DNA of 64,000 bases from Maridesulfovibrio bastinii DSM 16055 (lineage in GTDB: Bacteria > Desulfobacterota > Desulfovibrionia > Desulfovibrionales > Desulfovibrionaceae), in assembly GCF_000429985.1 (NCBI RefSeq), contig NZ_AUCX01000015.1, forward strand, positions 62,001 to 126,000. The letters run 5' to 3'. A program made the translations under genes and the position numbers. Below the pieces are notes generated by a model that worked only from the letters and a program-made list of their open reading frames with translations, was not told where the DNA came from and did no database searches. The first letter of the stretch is position 1. Each line of letters opens with the position of its first letter. This document shows positions 53,994-63,892 of this stretch, one piece after another.

Positions 53994-54962
53994 ATGCGTA
54001 AAATATTTTCTTTTATAGTTTTGGTGCTGCTCGCAGTAAGTTCTGCGGCCTATGCTGACAATAAAATTGTAGTCTACACCTCCCAGCTGGAGCAGGATGC
54101 CCATCAGACGGTGGAAGCATTTAAAAAAGCCAATCCGGGGATAGAGGTTGAATGGACACGGTCAGGAACAACTTCGCTTATGAATAAGCTCCGTGCGGAG
54201 TTTGCTGCCGGTAATCCAAGACCTGATGTCATCCTAATCGCGGATATGGTTACCATGGAAAGCCTTAAAAAGCAGGGAAGACTGCTTCCTTATAAAGAGG
54301 CTCCGGTTAAAGGTTATGATGAAAATCTTTATGACAAGGACGGCTGTTACTTCAGCACCAAAGTTATCAGCACCGGCATTGTCTATAACAATAAAGCGCC
54401 TTTCGTTCCTGAATCAATAAAAGATCTGGAGCGTCCTGAAGCAAAAAATCTGGTTATAATGCCCAGTCCATTGTATTCCGGTGCGGCTGCAATCCACATG
54501 CATACTCTTGTACAGAATCCTGATTTAGGCTGGGATGTCTATAAAAAGCTGGCTTCAAATGGAGCTGTTACCAGCAAAGGTAATGGTGGTTCATATAAAG
54601 CTGTGGCAAGCGGTGAAAAGCTTTATGGCTTTGTTATCGATTATCTGCCGATTCGTAATATGGCAAAAGGAGCACCGGTTAATTTTATAATCCCTAAAGA
54701 GGGAGCCAGTGCCGTCACTGAGCCTGTAGCCATTTTATCAACTTCAAAAAATCCAGAGGGAGCTAAAAAGTTTGTTGATTTCATGCTCTCTGAGCAGGGT
54801 CAGAATCTTGCTTCTTCTCAAGGATTCATGCCGGCAATGAACGGAATTTCAGCCCCTGCTGGTTTCCCCGATAAAATTAAGCTTATGCCTCTTGATACCT
54901 CTGAGGCGCTGCGTAAGGATAGAAAATATAAAAGAGAATTTTCTGAAATATTCGGTGGTTAA
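53994..54962 (+). CDS. Fbp-type ABC transporter substrate-binding protein
   Basis: This 322-residue exported protein (signal peptide cut near SSAAYA) belongs to the iron(III)/phosphonate-type binding family: KIVVYTSQLEQDAHQTVEAF, VEWTRSGTTSLMNKLRAEF, RPDVILIADMVTMESLKKQG. The paired tyrosines that bind iron in FbpA are not seen; the corresponding part reads YGFVIDYLPIRN. The substrate may therefore be something other than iron, such as a phosphonate or other anion. It leads a three-gene operon behind a perfect palindrome. Confidence 0.88.
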   Translation: MRKIFSFIVLVLLAVSSAAYADNKIVVYTSQLEQDAHQTVEAFKKANPGIEVEWTRSGTTSLMNKLRAEFAAGNPRPDVILIADMVTMESLKKQGRLLPYKEAPVKGYDENLYDKDGCYFSTKVISTGIVYNNKAPFVPESIKDLERPEAKNLVIMPSPLYSGAAAIHMHTLVQNPDLGWDVYKKLASNGAVTSKGNGGSYKAVASGEKLYGFVIDYLPIRNMAKGAPVNFIIPKEGASAVTEPVAILSTSKNPEGAKKFVDFMLSEQGQNLASSQGFMPAMNGISAPAGFPDKIKLMPLDTSEALRKDRKYKREFSEIFGG

Positions 54963-54965
54963 TTG

Positions 54966-56681
54966 ATGCTGAGGAATAAAATTTCCCGGGTTGGTGTTCT
55001 GCCTGCCCGGGGTAACGGGGCCGGACTTTTCCTGCCCCTCTTTATTGCAGTATGCTTTCTGGCTCTGATGCCAACAGCACGACTGCTGCTTGAAAGTGTA
55101 ATCCCTGACGGCCATTTCACATTTGGTATACTTCAGGATGTTCTCAATGATTCAAGCACATGGAAAGCTCTGGGGCATACTGTTTTTGTAGGTTGCTGTG
55201 CAACAGTGCTGGCAACCATCCTCGGTTCCTCCATGGGGCTTCTGGTCGGTCTTACTGACATCCGGTTCAGAAAAGCTCTGACTTTCTGTTTCATGATGCC
55301 GATGATGATTCCGCCACAGATAACAGCTCTTTCGTGGATTCAGCTGTTCGGTCCGGCAAGTGTCCTGCTTAATACACTTGGTATCGCTCCGGCTCCGGGA
55401 ACGCCCCATCCCATGTATTCCCCTGCCGGAATTATACTGCTTCTGGGAATTCAGCAGGCTCCGTTGATTTTTTTATCACTCAAAGCCGGATTATCAGCCA
55501 TGCCCCGCGAAATGGTCGAGGCTGCCAGAGTCAGTGGTGCAGGAAATTCAAGAGTTCTGCGCGATATTGTTGTTCCTTTGATGACTCCCTCACTTACGGC
55601 AGGTATGGCTCTGGCCTTTGTTTCCTGTATCGGTAATTTCGGTATACCAGCCATGCTTGGCATTCCGGCAAGGTATACCGTGCTGACCACTCTTATTTAT
55701 CAGCGTCTGGCTGACTTCGGCCCGGAAGTTATTTCCGAAGCCGCTTCATTGTCTGTTCTGATCAGCCTGCTTGCAGTGTTTGGTATTATGCTCCAGACCT
55801 ATATGCTCAAGAGAAAGGATTACAGACTTGTCGGAACTCCTTCGGAAATTCTCAAATACAGACTGGGAGGATACCGGCTGCCTGCTGAAATCTGTAGCTG
55901 GATAGTCATCGTACTGGTACTGGTAATCCCGCTCTGTGCTCTTTTCTTCTCCTCGCTCATCCCCACATTCGGGGTTCCGCTTAATGCGAAAACATTGACT
56001 TTTTCAAATTATATAACTGTGCTTTTCAAACATGATGCGACAGTAAGAGCTTTTATCAACAGTTTTTCCCTTGCTGGAGGAGCGGCCCTGATCCTTTGTG
56101 CCGTTGCTGTTCCCCTCGGATATTTCCTTGTCTGGCAGAAAAACTCTCTGCTTAGATTTTTGAGTCCTTTGATAGAACTTCCTTACGCTTTACCGGGAGT
56201 AGTGCTGGCCATAGGGTGCATTCTGCTTTTTCTTAAGCCGGTATTCGGCGTCAGTATCTATGGCACGATATGGATTATCTTAATGGCCTACCTTGCACGG
56301 TTCCTAACCATGGGAATGCGACCTGTGGTAGGTGGCTTTTCACAAACGGACAGAGTCCTTGAAGAGGCCGCCAGAATGTGCGGGGCAGGTTTTATGCGCA
56401 GAATGCGCGATATTGTCGTGCCGCTCATTCTTCCGGCTGCGGCAACCGGTGGCCTGTTTATTTTTCTGGCTGCTTTTAATGAGCTTACGGTTTCAGTTCT
56501 TTTATGGTCTTCAGGATCAGAGACTCTCGGGGTTGTCATTTTTAATCTGGATGACAGTGGTAATTCCGTTCTTGCGTCTTCTGTTTCCATTCTGGTTATA
56601 GTGGCTATCCTTATCCTGATGGTCATTCTTTCCATGCTTGGTAAAAAAGCTCCCAAGGGATCAATCCCCTGGCAGTGTTAG
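54966..56681 (+). CDS. Fbp-type ABC transporter permease (fused double domain)
   Basis: This 571-residue membrane protein has two homologous permease halves, each with about six helices and the ABC-contact EAA loop: EAARVSGAGNSRVLRDIVVPL in the first and EEAARMCGAGFMRRMRDIVVPL in the second. The fused design is typical of FbpB/AfuB-type importers. It starts three bases after the binding-protein gene. Confidence 0.94.
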   Translation: MLRNKISRVGVLPARGNGAGLFLPLFIAVCFLALMPTARLLLESVIPDGHFTFGILQDVLNDSSTWKALGHTVFVGCCATVLATILGSSMGLLVGLTDIRFRKALTFCFMMPMMIPPQITALSWIQLFGPASVLLNTLGIAPAPGTPHPMYSPAGIILLLGIQQAPLIFLSLKAGLSAMPREMVEAARVSGAGNSRVLRDIVVPLMTPSLTAGMALAFVSCIGNFGIPAMLGIPARYTVLTTLIYQRLADFGPEVISEAASLSVLISLLAVFGIMLQTYMLKRKDYRLVGTPSEILKYRLGGYRLPAEICSWIVIVLVLVIPLCALFFSSLIPTFGVPLNAKTLTFSNYITVLFKHDATVRAFINSFSLAGGAALILCAVAVPLGYFLVWQKNSLLRFLSPLIELPYALPGVVLAIGCILLFLKPVFGVSIYGTIWIILMAYLARFLTMGMRPVVGGFSQTDRVLEEAARMCGAGFMRRMRDIVVPLILPAAATGGLFIFLAAFNELTVSVLLWSSGSETLGVVIFNLDDSGNSVLASSVSILVIVAILILMVILSMLGKKAPKGSIPWQC

Positions 56682-56706
56682 TTTATGAATTTTATATGGT
56701 GCAGAT

Positions 56707-57765
56707 ATGGCTGATTTTTTTATTGAAAATGTAGTTAAGAAATATGATGGGACAACAGCCCTTGACTCAGTGTCGCTTAATATAAAGGACGGGGAACTTG
56801 TAGCTGTTCTTGGAGCTTCCGGCTGCGGAAAAACCACTCTGCTGAGAATTCTTGCCGGCTTTGAGGAAATCGATTCCGGTCTGGTCAAGTCAGGCGGAAA
56901 AGTTTTTTCGTCCGATACTGTCCATGTAAGTCCTGAAAAACGTAACATCGGTGTGGTCTTTCAGTCTTATGCCTTATGGCCGCACATGAGTGTCGCCGAG
57001 AATGTCGGCTATCCTCTTAAGATAAAAGGGATAAAGGGAGAGGAGCTTGCGCAGGCTGTTGAGGATGCCCTCTCCAGCACCGGACTTTATGGTATGGGTA
57101 ACCGTAATCCGGCTGAATTGTCAGGAGGGCAGCGGCAGCGTGTCGCGCTGGCCAGATGTCTTGTTATGGCTCCTGATGTTGTGCTCCTTGATGAACCGCT
57201 GGCAAATCTTGATGTGCATTTAAGAGAATCCATGCTGGTTGAGTTTAAAGCTTTTCAGGAGAAGACCAAAGCTACAATGCTTTTTGTGACCCATGACCAG
57301 TCCGAAGCTATGGCTATTGCCGATAGGATTGCAGTGATGGACAAGGGCCGTATTATTCAGTTTTCAACCCCTCAGGAGCTTTATGACTGTCCTGCCACTC
57401 CCGAAGTTGCCAGATTTATAGGTAAAGGGTGTGTGGTCCCTGTGAATGTGGATACCGTAAAGAATGGTCAATGCGGCATTTCACTTGATGGCTGTTCGTT
57501 CACGGTCAGACATTGTGATGATGTTGTTGCCGGTAAAGGGTATTGTGCTTTAAAAAGTGAATGGATCTGTGCCGGGGAGGAAGGAATTTCCTGCACGGTT
57601 GTGCGCAGTATCTATACAGGAGGGCAGACCTGTCTGGAAGTTCGCCTTGACTGCATGGGTGGAGAGCAGGATTGTCTGCGGGTTTCCATGCCGGGGTTTA
57701 AAAAAGTTGTTCCAGGCGAGAATGTAAGCATAACCATTCATGATGGTTGGATTTTTAATAACTGA
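56707..57765 (+). CDS. Fbp-type ABC transporter ATP-binding protein
   Basis: This 352-residue ATPase drives the importer. Walker A is GASGCGKTT, the signature is LSGGQRQRVALARCL, Walker B is VVLLDEPLANLD and the switch His is in VTHDQSEA. The C-terminal 110 residues form a TOBE-type regulatory domain, rich in Cys. It is the last gene of the operon. Confidence 0.95.
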   Translation: MADFFIENVVKKYDGTTALDSVSLNIKDGELVAVLGASGCGKTTLLRILAGFEEIDSGLVKSGGKVFSSDTVHVSPEKRNIGVVFQSYALWPHMSVAENVGYPLKIKGIKGEELAQAVEDALSSTGLYGMGNRNPAELSGGQRQRVALARCLVMAPDVVLLDEPLANLDVHLRESMLVEFKAFQEKTKATMLFVTHDQSEAMAIADRIAVMDKGRIIQFSTPQELYDCPATPEVARFIGKGCVVPVNVDTVKNGQCGISLDGCSFTVRHCDDVVAGKGYCALKSEWICAGEEGISCTVVRSIYTGGQTCLEVRLDCMGGEQDCLRVSMPGFKKVVPGENVSITIHDGWIFNN

Positions 57766-57938
57766 GAAAGTGCCTGTACCATTTGAAATTACATTTCTTC
57801 CGCTAAAAAAAATTTTCTGTTTTTAACTGATTTGATGGAAATTTGAATTCAAATTTTAATATATCTTAATATTTATTAATATAAGGTATATTTATTGCAT
57901 ATTTTGCTCCAAAAGGAACTTTTTTCCCGGAGTAAATT

Positions 57939-58475
57939 ATGGATATGTCAATCGGTGGAGGATTTAGTACTTCAGCTATATCCTATAAAAATGCAAAGGA
58001 TTCCACTGCTGAGGCCTTATTCGGAAAGACAACAAAGAAGAAAAAAGACAGCCATGATTCTGCTGGTATTGCCTTCCCCGGGCAGCTTTCCAGAGAAGAA
58101 CAGCAGAAAATTGATAATTTAAAAAACGAAGCCATGCAGATTGCTTCAAACTCGCAAGGAGGGCTTACACCTGCAGAAGAAGGACGGATAAAGAGAATAG
58201 AGAATGAGATCGGCAAAATAACCGGAATGCCGATGCATGAAAACTTAACTAATAAAACCAGAAAAATTGCTGAAAACAATAAGTTGGAGCAGCAGGGAAA
58301 GGCTGATGAGAAGAAAGATGAGCAGAAAAGTATGCAGATGCGCTCTGATCCTGCTTCTCAGTCTGATGCCGCTGCCGGGTCAGGTATGAATGTGTTGCAG
58401 CAGAAAGCTTTTTATACAAATATAAAATTAATGAATTCTGGCTCTTCGTCTTTTTCCGGTACCGGAAAAGGTTAA
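57939..58475 (+). CDS. Low-complexity coiled-coil protein
   Basis: This 178-residue hydrophilic protein begins with a Gly/Ser-rich segment, has a helical core (LSREEQQKIDNLKNEAMQIA; PAEEGRIKRIENEIGKI) and ends in a Lys/Gln/Ser-rich tail. No signal peptide or membrane segment. GGAG precedes the ATG and a terminator follows. I do not recognise it; the core recalls the SprA-related family of bacterial proteins only weakly. Confidence 0.7.
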   Translation: MDMSIGGGFSTSAISYKNAKDSTAEALFGKTTKKKKDSHDSAGIAFPGQLSREEQQKIDNLKNEAMQIASNSQGGLTPAEEGRIKRIENEIGKITGMPMHENLTNKTRKIAENNKLEQQGKADEKKDEQKSMQMRSDPASQSDAAAGSGMNVLQQKAFYTNIKLMNSGSSSFSGTGKG

Positions 58476-58496
58476 AATTTTTCGCTAGACTGCACA

Positions 58497-58532
58497 AAAG
58501 CTCTTTCACGGATTGTGGGAGAGCTTTTTTTA
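58497..58532 (+). terminator. Rho-independent terminator
   Basis: A stem AAAAGCTCT...AGAGCTTTT extended by CAC/GTG pairs is followed by a T tract. Confidence 0.85.
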
Positions 58533-58543
58533 TGTACAATAAA

Positions 58544-59458
58544 TTAAAGCTTATCAATTTCAAGCGGTTCACTGCTTTTTTTATTTCTGTGCAGTTTAAT
58601 CGCGTCTTTAAAACATTTATTTACACATATACCGCAGCCCATGCATTTAAGCGGGTCAACCCGGCTTTTTTTATCCCTGATGTTCAGGGCTTCAAATGGA
58701 CAGTATTCGATGCATTTTCCGCATCCAACACATTTTTTTCTGTTTATAACAGCTATGTATCCTGATGCAGCAAGCATAGGCACACCATTTTTGGTGGCCT
58801 GCATTGCCCCGCAACAACATTGGCAACAGTTGCAGATAGCATAGAATCTGCCAAGCATTACATCCTTGAAAAAAGCGTGGTGGACATGACCGCGGGCGTC
58901 TTCCATTTCCAGAACTCTGACAGCATCTTTGGCGGTTATTCTTTTTGATTTTTCCGGGTGATGCTTAAGTACAAAACCTACAAACGGTTCACCTATTATA
59001 ATACAGACATCAAGCGGTTTGCACGGATTTTCAACTGAAGCTCTGCAAGGGCATTCCATAAGGGCGATGTGCTCAGGGTGATCAAGAATTATATCCCGGG
59101 CTTTTGAATACGGCAGTATTTTTTCGGGAATAGTGGTGTTGATTGTTCTATTAAGAGTTACCAGCTTGGAAGCTTCTTCAAGTGGAAGGACCTTACCGTG
59201 GTAGGAATCGGCAAATTCTTTTTTTAATTCCTCAAGCCGCTCAGGTGAACTGTCAGCCCCCATAAGTTTTGCAAAAAAATCAAACATCGGGCTCAGGCGG
59301 TTTTTTCCCATTGCTCCGCCGATATATTGTTTGGGCCAGCGTAAATAGAAATAGCCGTGCAGAACATCAATCAGGGACATTCTTTTATCATTTAGAGCTT
59401 CTCGTACGTAATTTCCGTCTTTTTTCTTCGAGGTGAATAATTCTGCTAATTTTTTCAT
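58544..59458 (-). CDS. Cysteine-rich 4Fe-4S protein
   Basis: This 304-residue cytoplasmic protein has two ferredoxin-type [4Fe-4S] motifs at the C-terminal end: CVGCGKCIEYCP and CMGCGICVNKC. Upstream are further unusual Cys groups, MECPCRASVENPCKPLDVC (about 150-170) and ICNCCQCCCG (about 213-222), which could hold extra clusters or another metal. The N-terminal 100 residues have no clear motif. It is probably an electron-transfer or redox-sensing protein; related annotations are just '4Fe-4S binding protein'. It is a single-gene unit. Confidence 0.85.
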   Translation of the reverse strand: MKKLAELFTSKKKDGNYVREALNDKRMSLIDVLHGYFYLRWPKQYIGGAMGKNRLSPMFDFFAKLMGADSSPERLEELKKEFADSYHGKVLPLEEASKLVTLNRTINTTIPEKILPYSKARDIILDHPEHIALMECPCRASVENPCKPLDVCIIIGEPFVGFVLKHHPEKSKRITAKDAVRVLEMEDARGHVHHAFFKDVMLGRFYAICNCCQCCCGAMQATKNGVPMLAASGYIAVINRKKCVGCGKCIEYCPFEALNIRDKKSRVDPLKCMGCGICVNKCFKDAIKLHRNKKSSEPLEIDKL

Positions 59459-59606
59459 CCGTCAGTCCCTGTAATCATGGGTATCTCAAAGTTGATTTTT
59501 TCAGTACACTTAGCCCGAATGGTTCCCGAATTGCTATTTATTTGTCAATCTTAAATGTTATGCCTGATTATAAGACCATCGCAAATCAATTTTTACGGAA
59601 GGGAAA

Positions 59607-61088
59607 ATGGAAGTAAATATCAGCAGACATGGAGACAGTATCGTCCTTGACCTTGACGGAAGAATTGATGCCTACGGTGTAAAGGAACTTGACTCCCGGC
59701 TTGATGAGCTTCTTGCCGGTGATAAACCTCTCTGCCTAATTTTCGAGATGTCAGGGGTCAGTTATATAAGCAGTGCCGGGATACGTTCCATAATCAAGAC
59801 TCTTAAAGCACTGCACAAGCGCGGAGGCGAGCTTGTTCTGGCTGCGGTTTCATCCTATTGCCGCAATGTCCTTGATACTGCCGGGATGGCTGGTTCGTTA
59901 AATATGTTTGCAGACAAAAAAGAAGCAATAGCATTTTTGCAGAATTTTGAATGGGAGCGTCAGGCACTGGCTAACTGGGATAAACTTGAAAAAGCTGAAT
60001 CACCTTTAGGAGAATTTCGTTTTATCTCAGGTGAAGCAAAAGAGGCGGAACTTAACATTACCGGAAATCTTGCCGATATCGTCCATTCCAGAATAAGACC
60101 GCATGATCTTTATTCCCGCAGCTTCTCCCAGACAGAGTATTCAATCGGAATAGGTGCTCTGGGGAGTTCTCCTGAAGATTATATGGATATCATGGGCCTT
60201 ATGACAACTATAGGCGGGACTATGGCCTGGCTGCCGACTGACGGTCATGATCTGGCTGATTTTCTGGTTCCGAGAAATGATACCGGAAGTGTTCTGATAC
60301 GCACCCCATACAATATATCCATAAAGGGAGGATTTAATGAGTATATAATGTTTGAGTCCTCTGATCCTGAAGGAACATCTCTGTCACAGCTTTACAAAGG
60401 GCTCTTTCTGCTATCCAGAAGAAGGAGAAAGGATTTTAAAGGAATTCTGGGAGTCTCAGCCATTGCCGAGGTTAAAGAACTTTACTCAAGAACATTATTG
60501 AAATCTCCGGTAATTAGAAATTCTCCTCCGGCAGGGAAAACAATTTTTGATCCTGAGAATTCCGAACTCTGGTTCACTAGGGATTCAACCCCACGATATC
60601 GTGATATCACCTGTCTTTCCTGCGGTTTCGGACTTGATCTTTCCTGCGATCTTTCAGTCTTTGATCCGGGCAAAATATATTCGGCCTTTTATCTTGATCC
60701 GGCAGAGGCCGAGGACAGCGGGCATATTCTTATAAATCATGCAGCTGTTTTCAATAAAACGGAAATGCCGGCAAAAGCAGCTTCACTTGACCGGGAAATA
60801 ATAAATATTGCAGAAAAAGGGGAGTTTGCCGATATGCGCAGCCTTGATGACCGAACTCTTGTTTCGCGGGCCTTCATCGGGGTCAGTTATATCCAGAGTC
60901 TTTCCCGTGATCTTTCGGGCTGGCATGGTCGTCCCGGGCTTAATCATCCCAGCCGGCAGGTGGCTGAAAAAAGATACAGGGAAGAAGCTGAATATGCCGA
61001 TATCCCTAGAAAAAGGGATGAAGAAATAAATAAGTTTCAGCTTTTCCTTGAAGCTCAGAAACTTAAGAACATGAATAAAAAGCAATAA
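59607..61088 (+). CDS. STAS domain fused to a large unknown domain
   Basis: This 493-residue protein starts with a STAS (anti-sigma-factor antagonist) domain at about 1-105: VLDLDGRIDAYGVKEL, then FEMSGVSYISSAGIRSI, where S55/S56 is the usual phosphorylation site. The next 380 residues are not recognised; they contain IGIGALGSSPEDYMDIMG and LLSRRRRKDFKGILGVSAIAE and no kinase or phosphatase signature. A matching structural theme is the SpoIIE-independent STAS switches of other bacteria. It lies 11 bases before a LivK-type binding protein gene, so the two are co-transcribed. Confidence 0.78.
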   Translation: MEVNISRHGDSIVLDLDGRIDAYGVKELDSRLDELLAGDKPLCLIFEMSGVSYISSAGIRSIIKTLKALHKRGGELVLAAVSSYCRNVLDTAGMAGSLNMFADKKEAIAFLQNFEWERQALANWDKLEKAESPLGEFRFISGEAKEAELNITGNLADIVHSRIRPHDLYSRSFSQTEYSIGIGALGSSPEDYMDIMGLMTTIGGTMAWLPTDGHDLADFLVPRNDTGSVLIRTPYNISIKGGFNEYIMFESSDPEGTSLSQLYKGLFLLSRRRRKDFKGILGVSAIAEVKELYSRTLLKSPVIRNSPPAGKTIFDPENSELWFTRDSTPRYRDITCLSCGFGLDLSCDLSVFDPGKIYSAFYLDPAEAEDSGHILINHAAVFNKTEMPAKAASLDREIINIAEKGEFADMRSLDDRTLVSRAFIGVSYIQSLSRDLSGWHGRPGLNHPSRQVAEKRYREEAEYADIPRKRDEEINKFQLFLEAQKLKNMNKKQ

Positions 61089-61099
61089 GGATAGTTCAG

Positions 61100-62260
61100 A
61101 TGAGAGTATTTATACTCACAGTGTTTATGGCAGCGTCTTTTATGGTTTCTTCTGTTTCCCCGGCATGGTCCGGTGATAGCGCTTTTAGAATTGGAGTTCT
61201 CTACAATTTAACCGGGGCTGATGCAGCAAGAGATACTCCGGGATTTCATGGTATGGAACTCGCTTGTGACAAGATAAATGAAGAGGGCGGTATTTCCGGG
61301 CATAAATTAATTCTTGTTGCCGCAGACTGCCAGTCTGATCAAACCAAAACAGCTCTTGCAGCCGAGACTCTGGCTGGCAGAGGTAATATAAAAGTACTGG
61401 CCGGGCTGAACGATGCTTCGGACGCCATGATCGCGGTGCCTGCTGCCACCAGTGCTGAAAAAATGTTCGTAATTTCAGGCTCAACCATGCAGACCCTTCC
61501 CTATATGTTTGGTAAATTCTGCTACATGACTTCATTTGGAGACAGCATGCAGTCCCGTGCAGCCACAAAGTTTGCGGTCCGGGAATTAAAGGCCGGGAAA
61601 GCATGGATAGCGACTGATATAGTTAACAAGGGAACTAAGATTATCGGTAAATATTACAAGAAAAGCTGCCGTAAATACGGGATAAAGGTGGTTGATAACG
61701 TCTGGTACAGTGCCGGTAACGGATCTTTTCCCGTACCATCTAATAATAAAAATGAAGATGGCCTTTCTGCCGGTGACGCGGATGTGCTTTTTCTAGCCAC
61801 GGATATTGCTGATGCGGTAACCGCCGTAAGGGGGCTCCGTAAGGCAGGATTCAACCAGCCGATTCTGGCCGGTGATAATTTTGACAGCCCTGTTCTGGAA
61901 CAACTCGCCGACAATAATTCAGGCAAGATTTATATAACCACTCCGGTGTCATACGATAATCCCGATCAGGTTGTTCAGGATTTCGTAAAAAGCTATCGCA
62001 GCAGGTTTGGAACAGATCCTGAAAATGCATATGCCGCGCTTGGATATGACACGGTGATGATGATCGCTGAAGCCATGAAAAAAGCCGGAAGCCATGATGC
62101 AGAAATGATCAGGCAGGCTTATTCCGAATTGCAGGGGTACAAGGGAGTAACAGGAGAAATCAGTTATCCTGAAGGTCTTCGTGTTCCACTTAAAAATCTG
62201 GATATTGTAAAATTTGAAAATGGTATTTTTTCTTTCATCGATAGAATTTCACCTAATTAA
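61100..62260 (+). CDS. LivK-type periplasmic ligand-binding protein
   Basis: This 386-residue exported protein (signal peptide cut near PAWSG) belongs to the branched-chain-amino-acid-binding family: FRIGVLYNLTGADAARDTPGFHGMELA, INEEGGISGHKLILVAAD and YAALGYDTVMMIAEAMKKAG. No permease or ATPase genes follow, and its partner is a STAS-fusion gene, so it may serve signalling rather than transport. The ligand cannot be read. Confidence 0.9.
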   Translation: MRVFILTVFMAASFMVSSVSPAWSGDSAFRIGVLYNLTGADAARDTPGFHGMELACDKINEEGGISGHKLILVAADCQSDQTKTALAAETLAGRGNIKVLAGLNDASDAMIAVPAATSAEKMFVISGSTMQTLPYMFGKFCYMTSFGDSMQSRAATKFAVRELKAGKAWIATDIVNKGTKIIGKYYKKSCRKYGIKVVDNVWYSAGNGSFPVPSNNKNEDGLSAGDADVLFLATDIADAVTAVRGLRKAGFNQPILAGDNFDSPVLEQLADNNSGKIYITTPVSYDNPDQVVQDFVKSYRSRFGTDPENAYAALGYDTVMMIAEAMKKAGSHDAEMIRQAYSELQGYKGVTGEISYPEGLRVPLKNLDIVKFENGIFSFIDRISPN

Positions 62261-62311
62261 AAGAGTTCTATTCAGATCAGCTTCACAATCCAAATGTGAA
62301 GAGGAGGAATT

Positions 62312-63820
62312 ATGGAATTTTCATTTGTTGTAGAACCAGCTTCAACATGGGCCGCCGATGTTGTTGTTTTTTTCGCATTCAAGGACAGTGAAGAGTATCT
62401 TCCCGGATTTTCAGCGTGGATGGCCTCTAATGCGGACTGGGTTTCGGCATCAAGAGCATTAAGGGATTTTAGTGCTGACCTTGGCAGTGTCAGCGTTATT
62501 TATGGTCCACCGGCATCTTCTGTTCAACGAGTCATGATTGCCGGACTTGGATCAAAGGAATCATTCGGGATAGAACAGTTCAATCATGCCGTTACCGCAG
62601 CATTGCGGAAATGCAGAGAATTAAAGCTGCGTCTGGTCGGATTGCCGCTGTGTGCTTTTGAAGGTCTTCAGGTTGATGAGGCTTTAACCAATGCTGTTAT
62701 ATCCATCATAGACGGTTTATACTCTTATGATGCCTACAAAACGGAAAATTCCGGAGAGAGCAAACTGCCTGAACGAATCCAAATTTTTGCGGAAAAAGAA
62801 CCTCAGCTGCATGTTAAGGATTCTATAAAAAGAGGGCAGTCTGTCGGCGAAGGTCTTACATTTGCCCGTGATCTGGTTAATGCTCCTCCTAATCTGGCTA
62901 CTCCGGTGTATATGGCGGAAGAGGCTAAAAAACTTGCCAAGAAGTATGGTTTCAAATTCAAGGCGCTGAAACGTAAGGAAATTATTGATAAGGGTATGGG
63001 GGCTTTTGCTTCTGTTTTCAGGGGAAGCACTGATGAACCCAGACTTGTCACCCTTGAATATGCGCCAAAGGATAATGAGAATGACCGCCCGCTGGTGCTT
63101 GTCGGCAAGGGAGTAACCTTTGACTCTGGAGGAATTTCTCTCAAGCCTTCAAATGCAATGGATACGATGAAGTGCGATATGTCTGGAGCTGCGGCTATTC
63201 TGGGATTTTTTGCCGCAATTGGAGAGCTTGCTCCTGAGATGCATATCGTGGGCATTCTTCCATTTGCTGATAATATGCCTGATGCTTCTGCAACACGGCC
63301 GGGCGAGGTGGTAACTTCGTATGCTGGCAAGACCATCGAAATTCTTAATACCGATGCGGAAGGGCGGCTTCTGCTGTGTGACAGCCTTGCCTACAGTTCA
63401 GAATTTCAGCCTGCGGCGATTATCGACCTTGCCACGCTTACAGGCGGGTGCATTGTAGCCTTCGGGACAAAAGTTGCTGCTGTCATGGATAATAACCATC
63501 AGCTGGGCAGTCTTGTAAGGGAATGCGGAATGAGGGTCGGTGAAAGATACTGGCCGATGCCCCTTTGGGACATGTATAAAGAAGAACTCAAAAGCAGTGT
63601 GGCGGACATAAAGAATATCGGCTCTAGAGAAGGTATGACCATTCACGCAGGAATGTTTTTAAAGGAGTTTGTTCCGGAAAATGTTCCGTGGGTGCATCTT
63701 GATATCGCCGGTCCGGCATGGGCCAAGTCAAAATCTGCTGTATCTGAAGCAGGTGGTACAGGCTTTGGAGTAAAGACTTTGGTGGAATTGATCTATACAG
63801 TTGATCTTGATGACCTGTAG
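62312..63820 (+). CDS. pepA: Leucyl aminopeptidase (M17)
   Basis: This 502-residue enzyme removes N-terminal residues from peptides and uses two metals. The M17 signature NTDAEGRLLLCD is present, together with VGKGVTFDSGGISLKPS, MKCDMSGAAAILG and the first metal Lys. The N-terminal domain (1-180) is the usual macro-like fold. AGGAGG precedes the ATG and a terminator follows. Confidence 0.97.
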   Translation: MEFSFVVEPASTWAADVVVFFAFKDSEEYLPGFSAWMASNADWVSASRALRDFSADLGSVSVIYGPPASSVQRVMIAGLGSKESFGIEQFNHAVTAALRKCRELKLRLVGLPLCAFEGLQVDEALTNAVISIIDGLYSYDAYKTENSGESKLPERIQIFAEKEPQLHVKDSIKRGQSVGEGLTFARDLVNAPPNLATPVYMAEEAKKLAKKYGFKFKALKRKEIIDKGMGAFASVFRGSTDEPRLVTLEYAPKDNENDRPLVLVGKGVTFDSGGISLKPSNAMDTMKCDMSGAAAILGFFAAIGELAPEMHIVGILPFADNMPDASATRPGEVVTSYAGKTIEILNTDAEGRLLLCDSLAYSSEFQPAAIIDLATLTGGCIVAFGTKVAAVMDNNHQLGSLVRECGMRVGERYWPMPLWDMYKEELKSSVADIKNIGSREGMTIHAGMFLKEFVPENVPWVHLDIAGPAWAKSKSAVSEAGGTGFGVKTLVELIYTVDLDDL

Positions 63821-63854
63821 CAGACCGCACAGGAATATGTATTTATATATTGGT

Positions 63855-63892
63855 GTCCGCTTTTCGGTAAATTCGAAAAGCGGACATTTTTT
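63855..63892 (+). terminator. Terminator of pepA
   Basis: A perfect 12-bp stem, GTCCGCTTTTCG (63855-63866) with its complement (63874-63885), loop GTAAATT, is followed by T residues. The last 100 bases of the window hold no gene. Confidence 0.92.
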
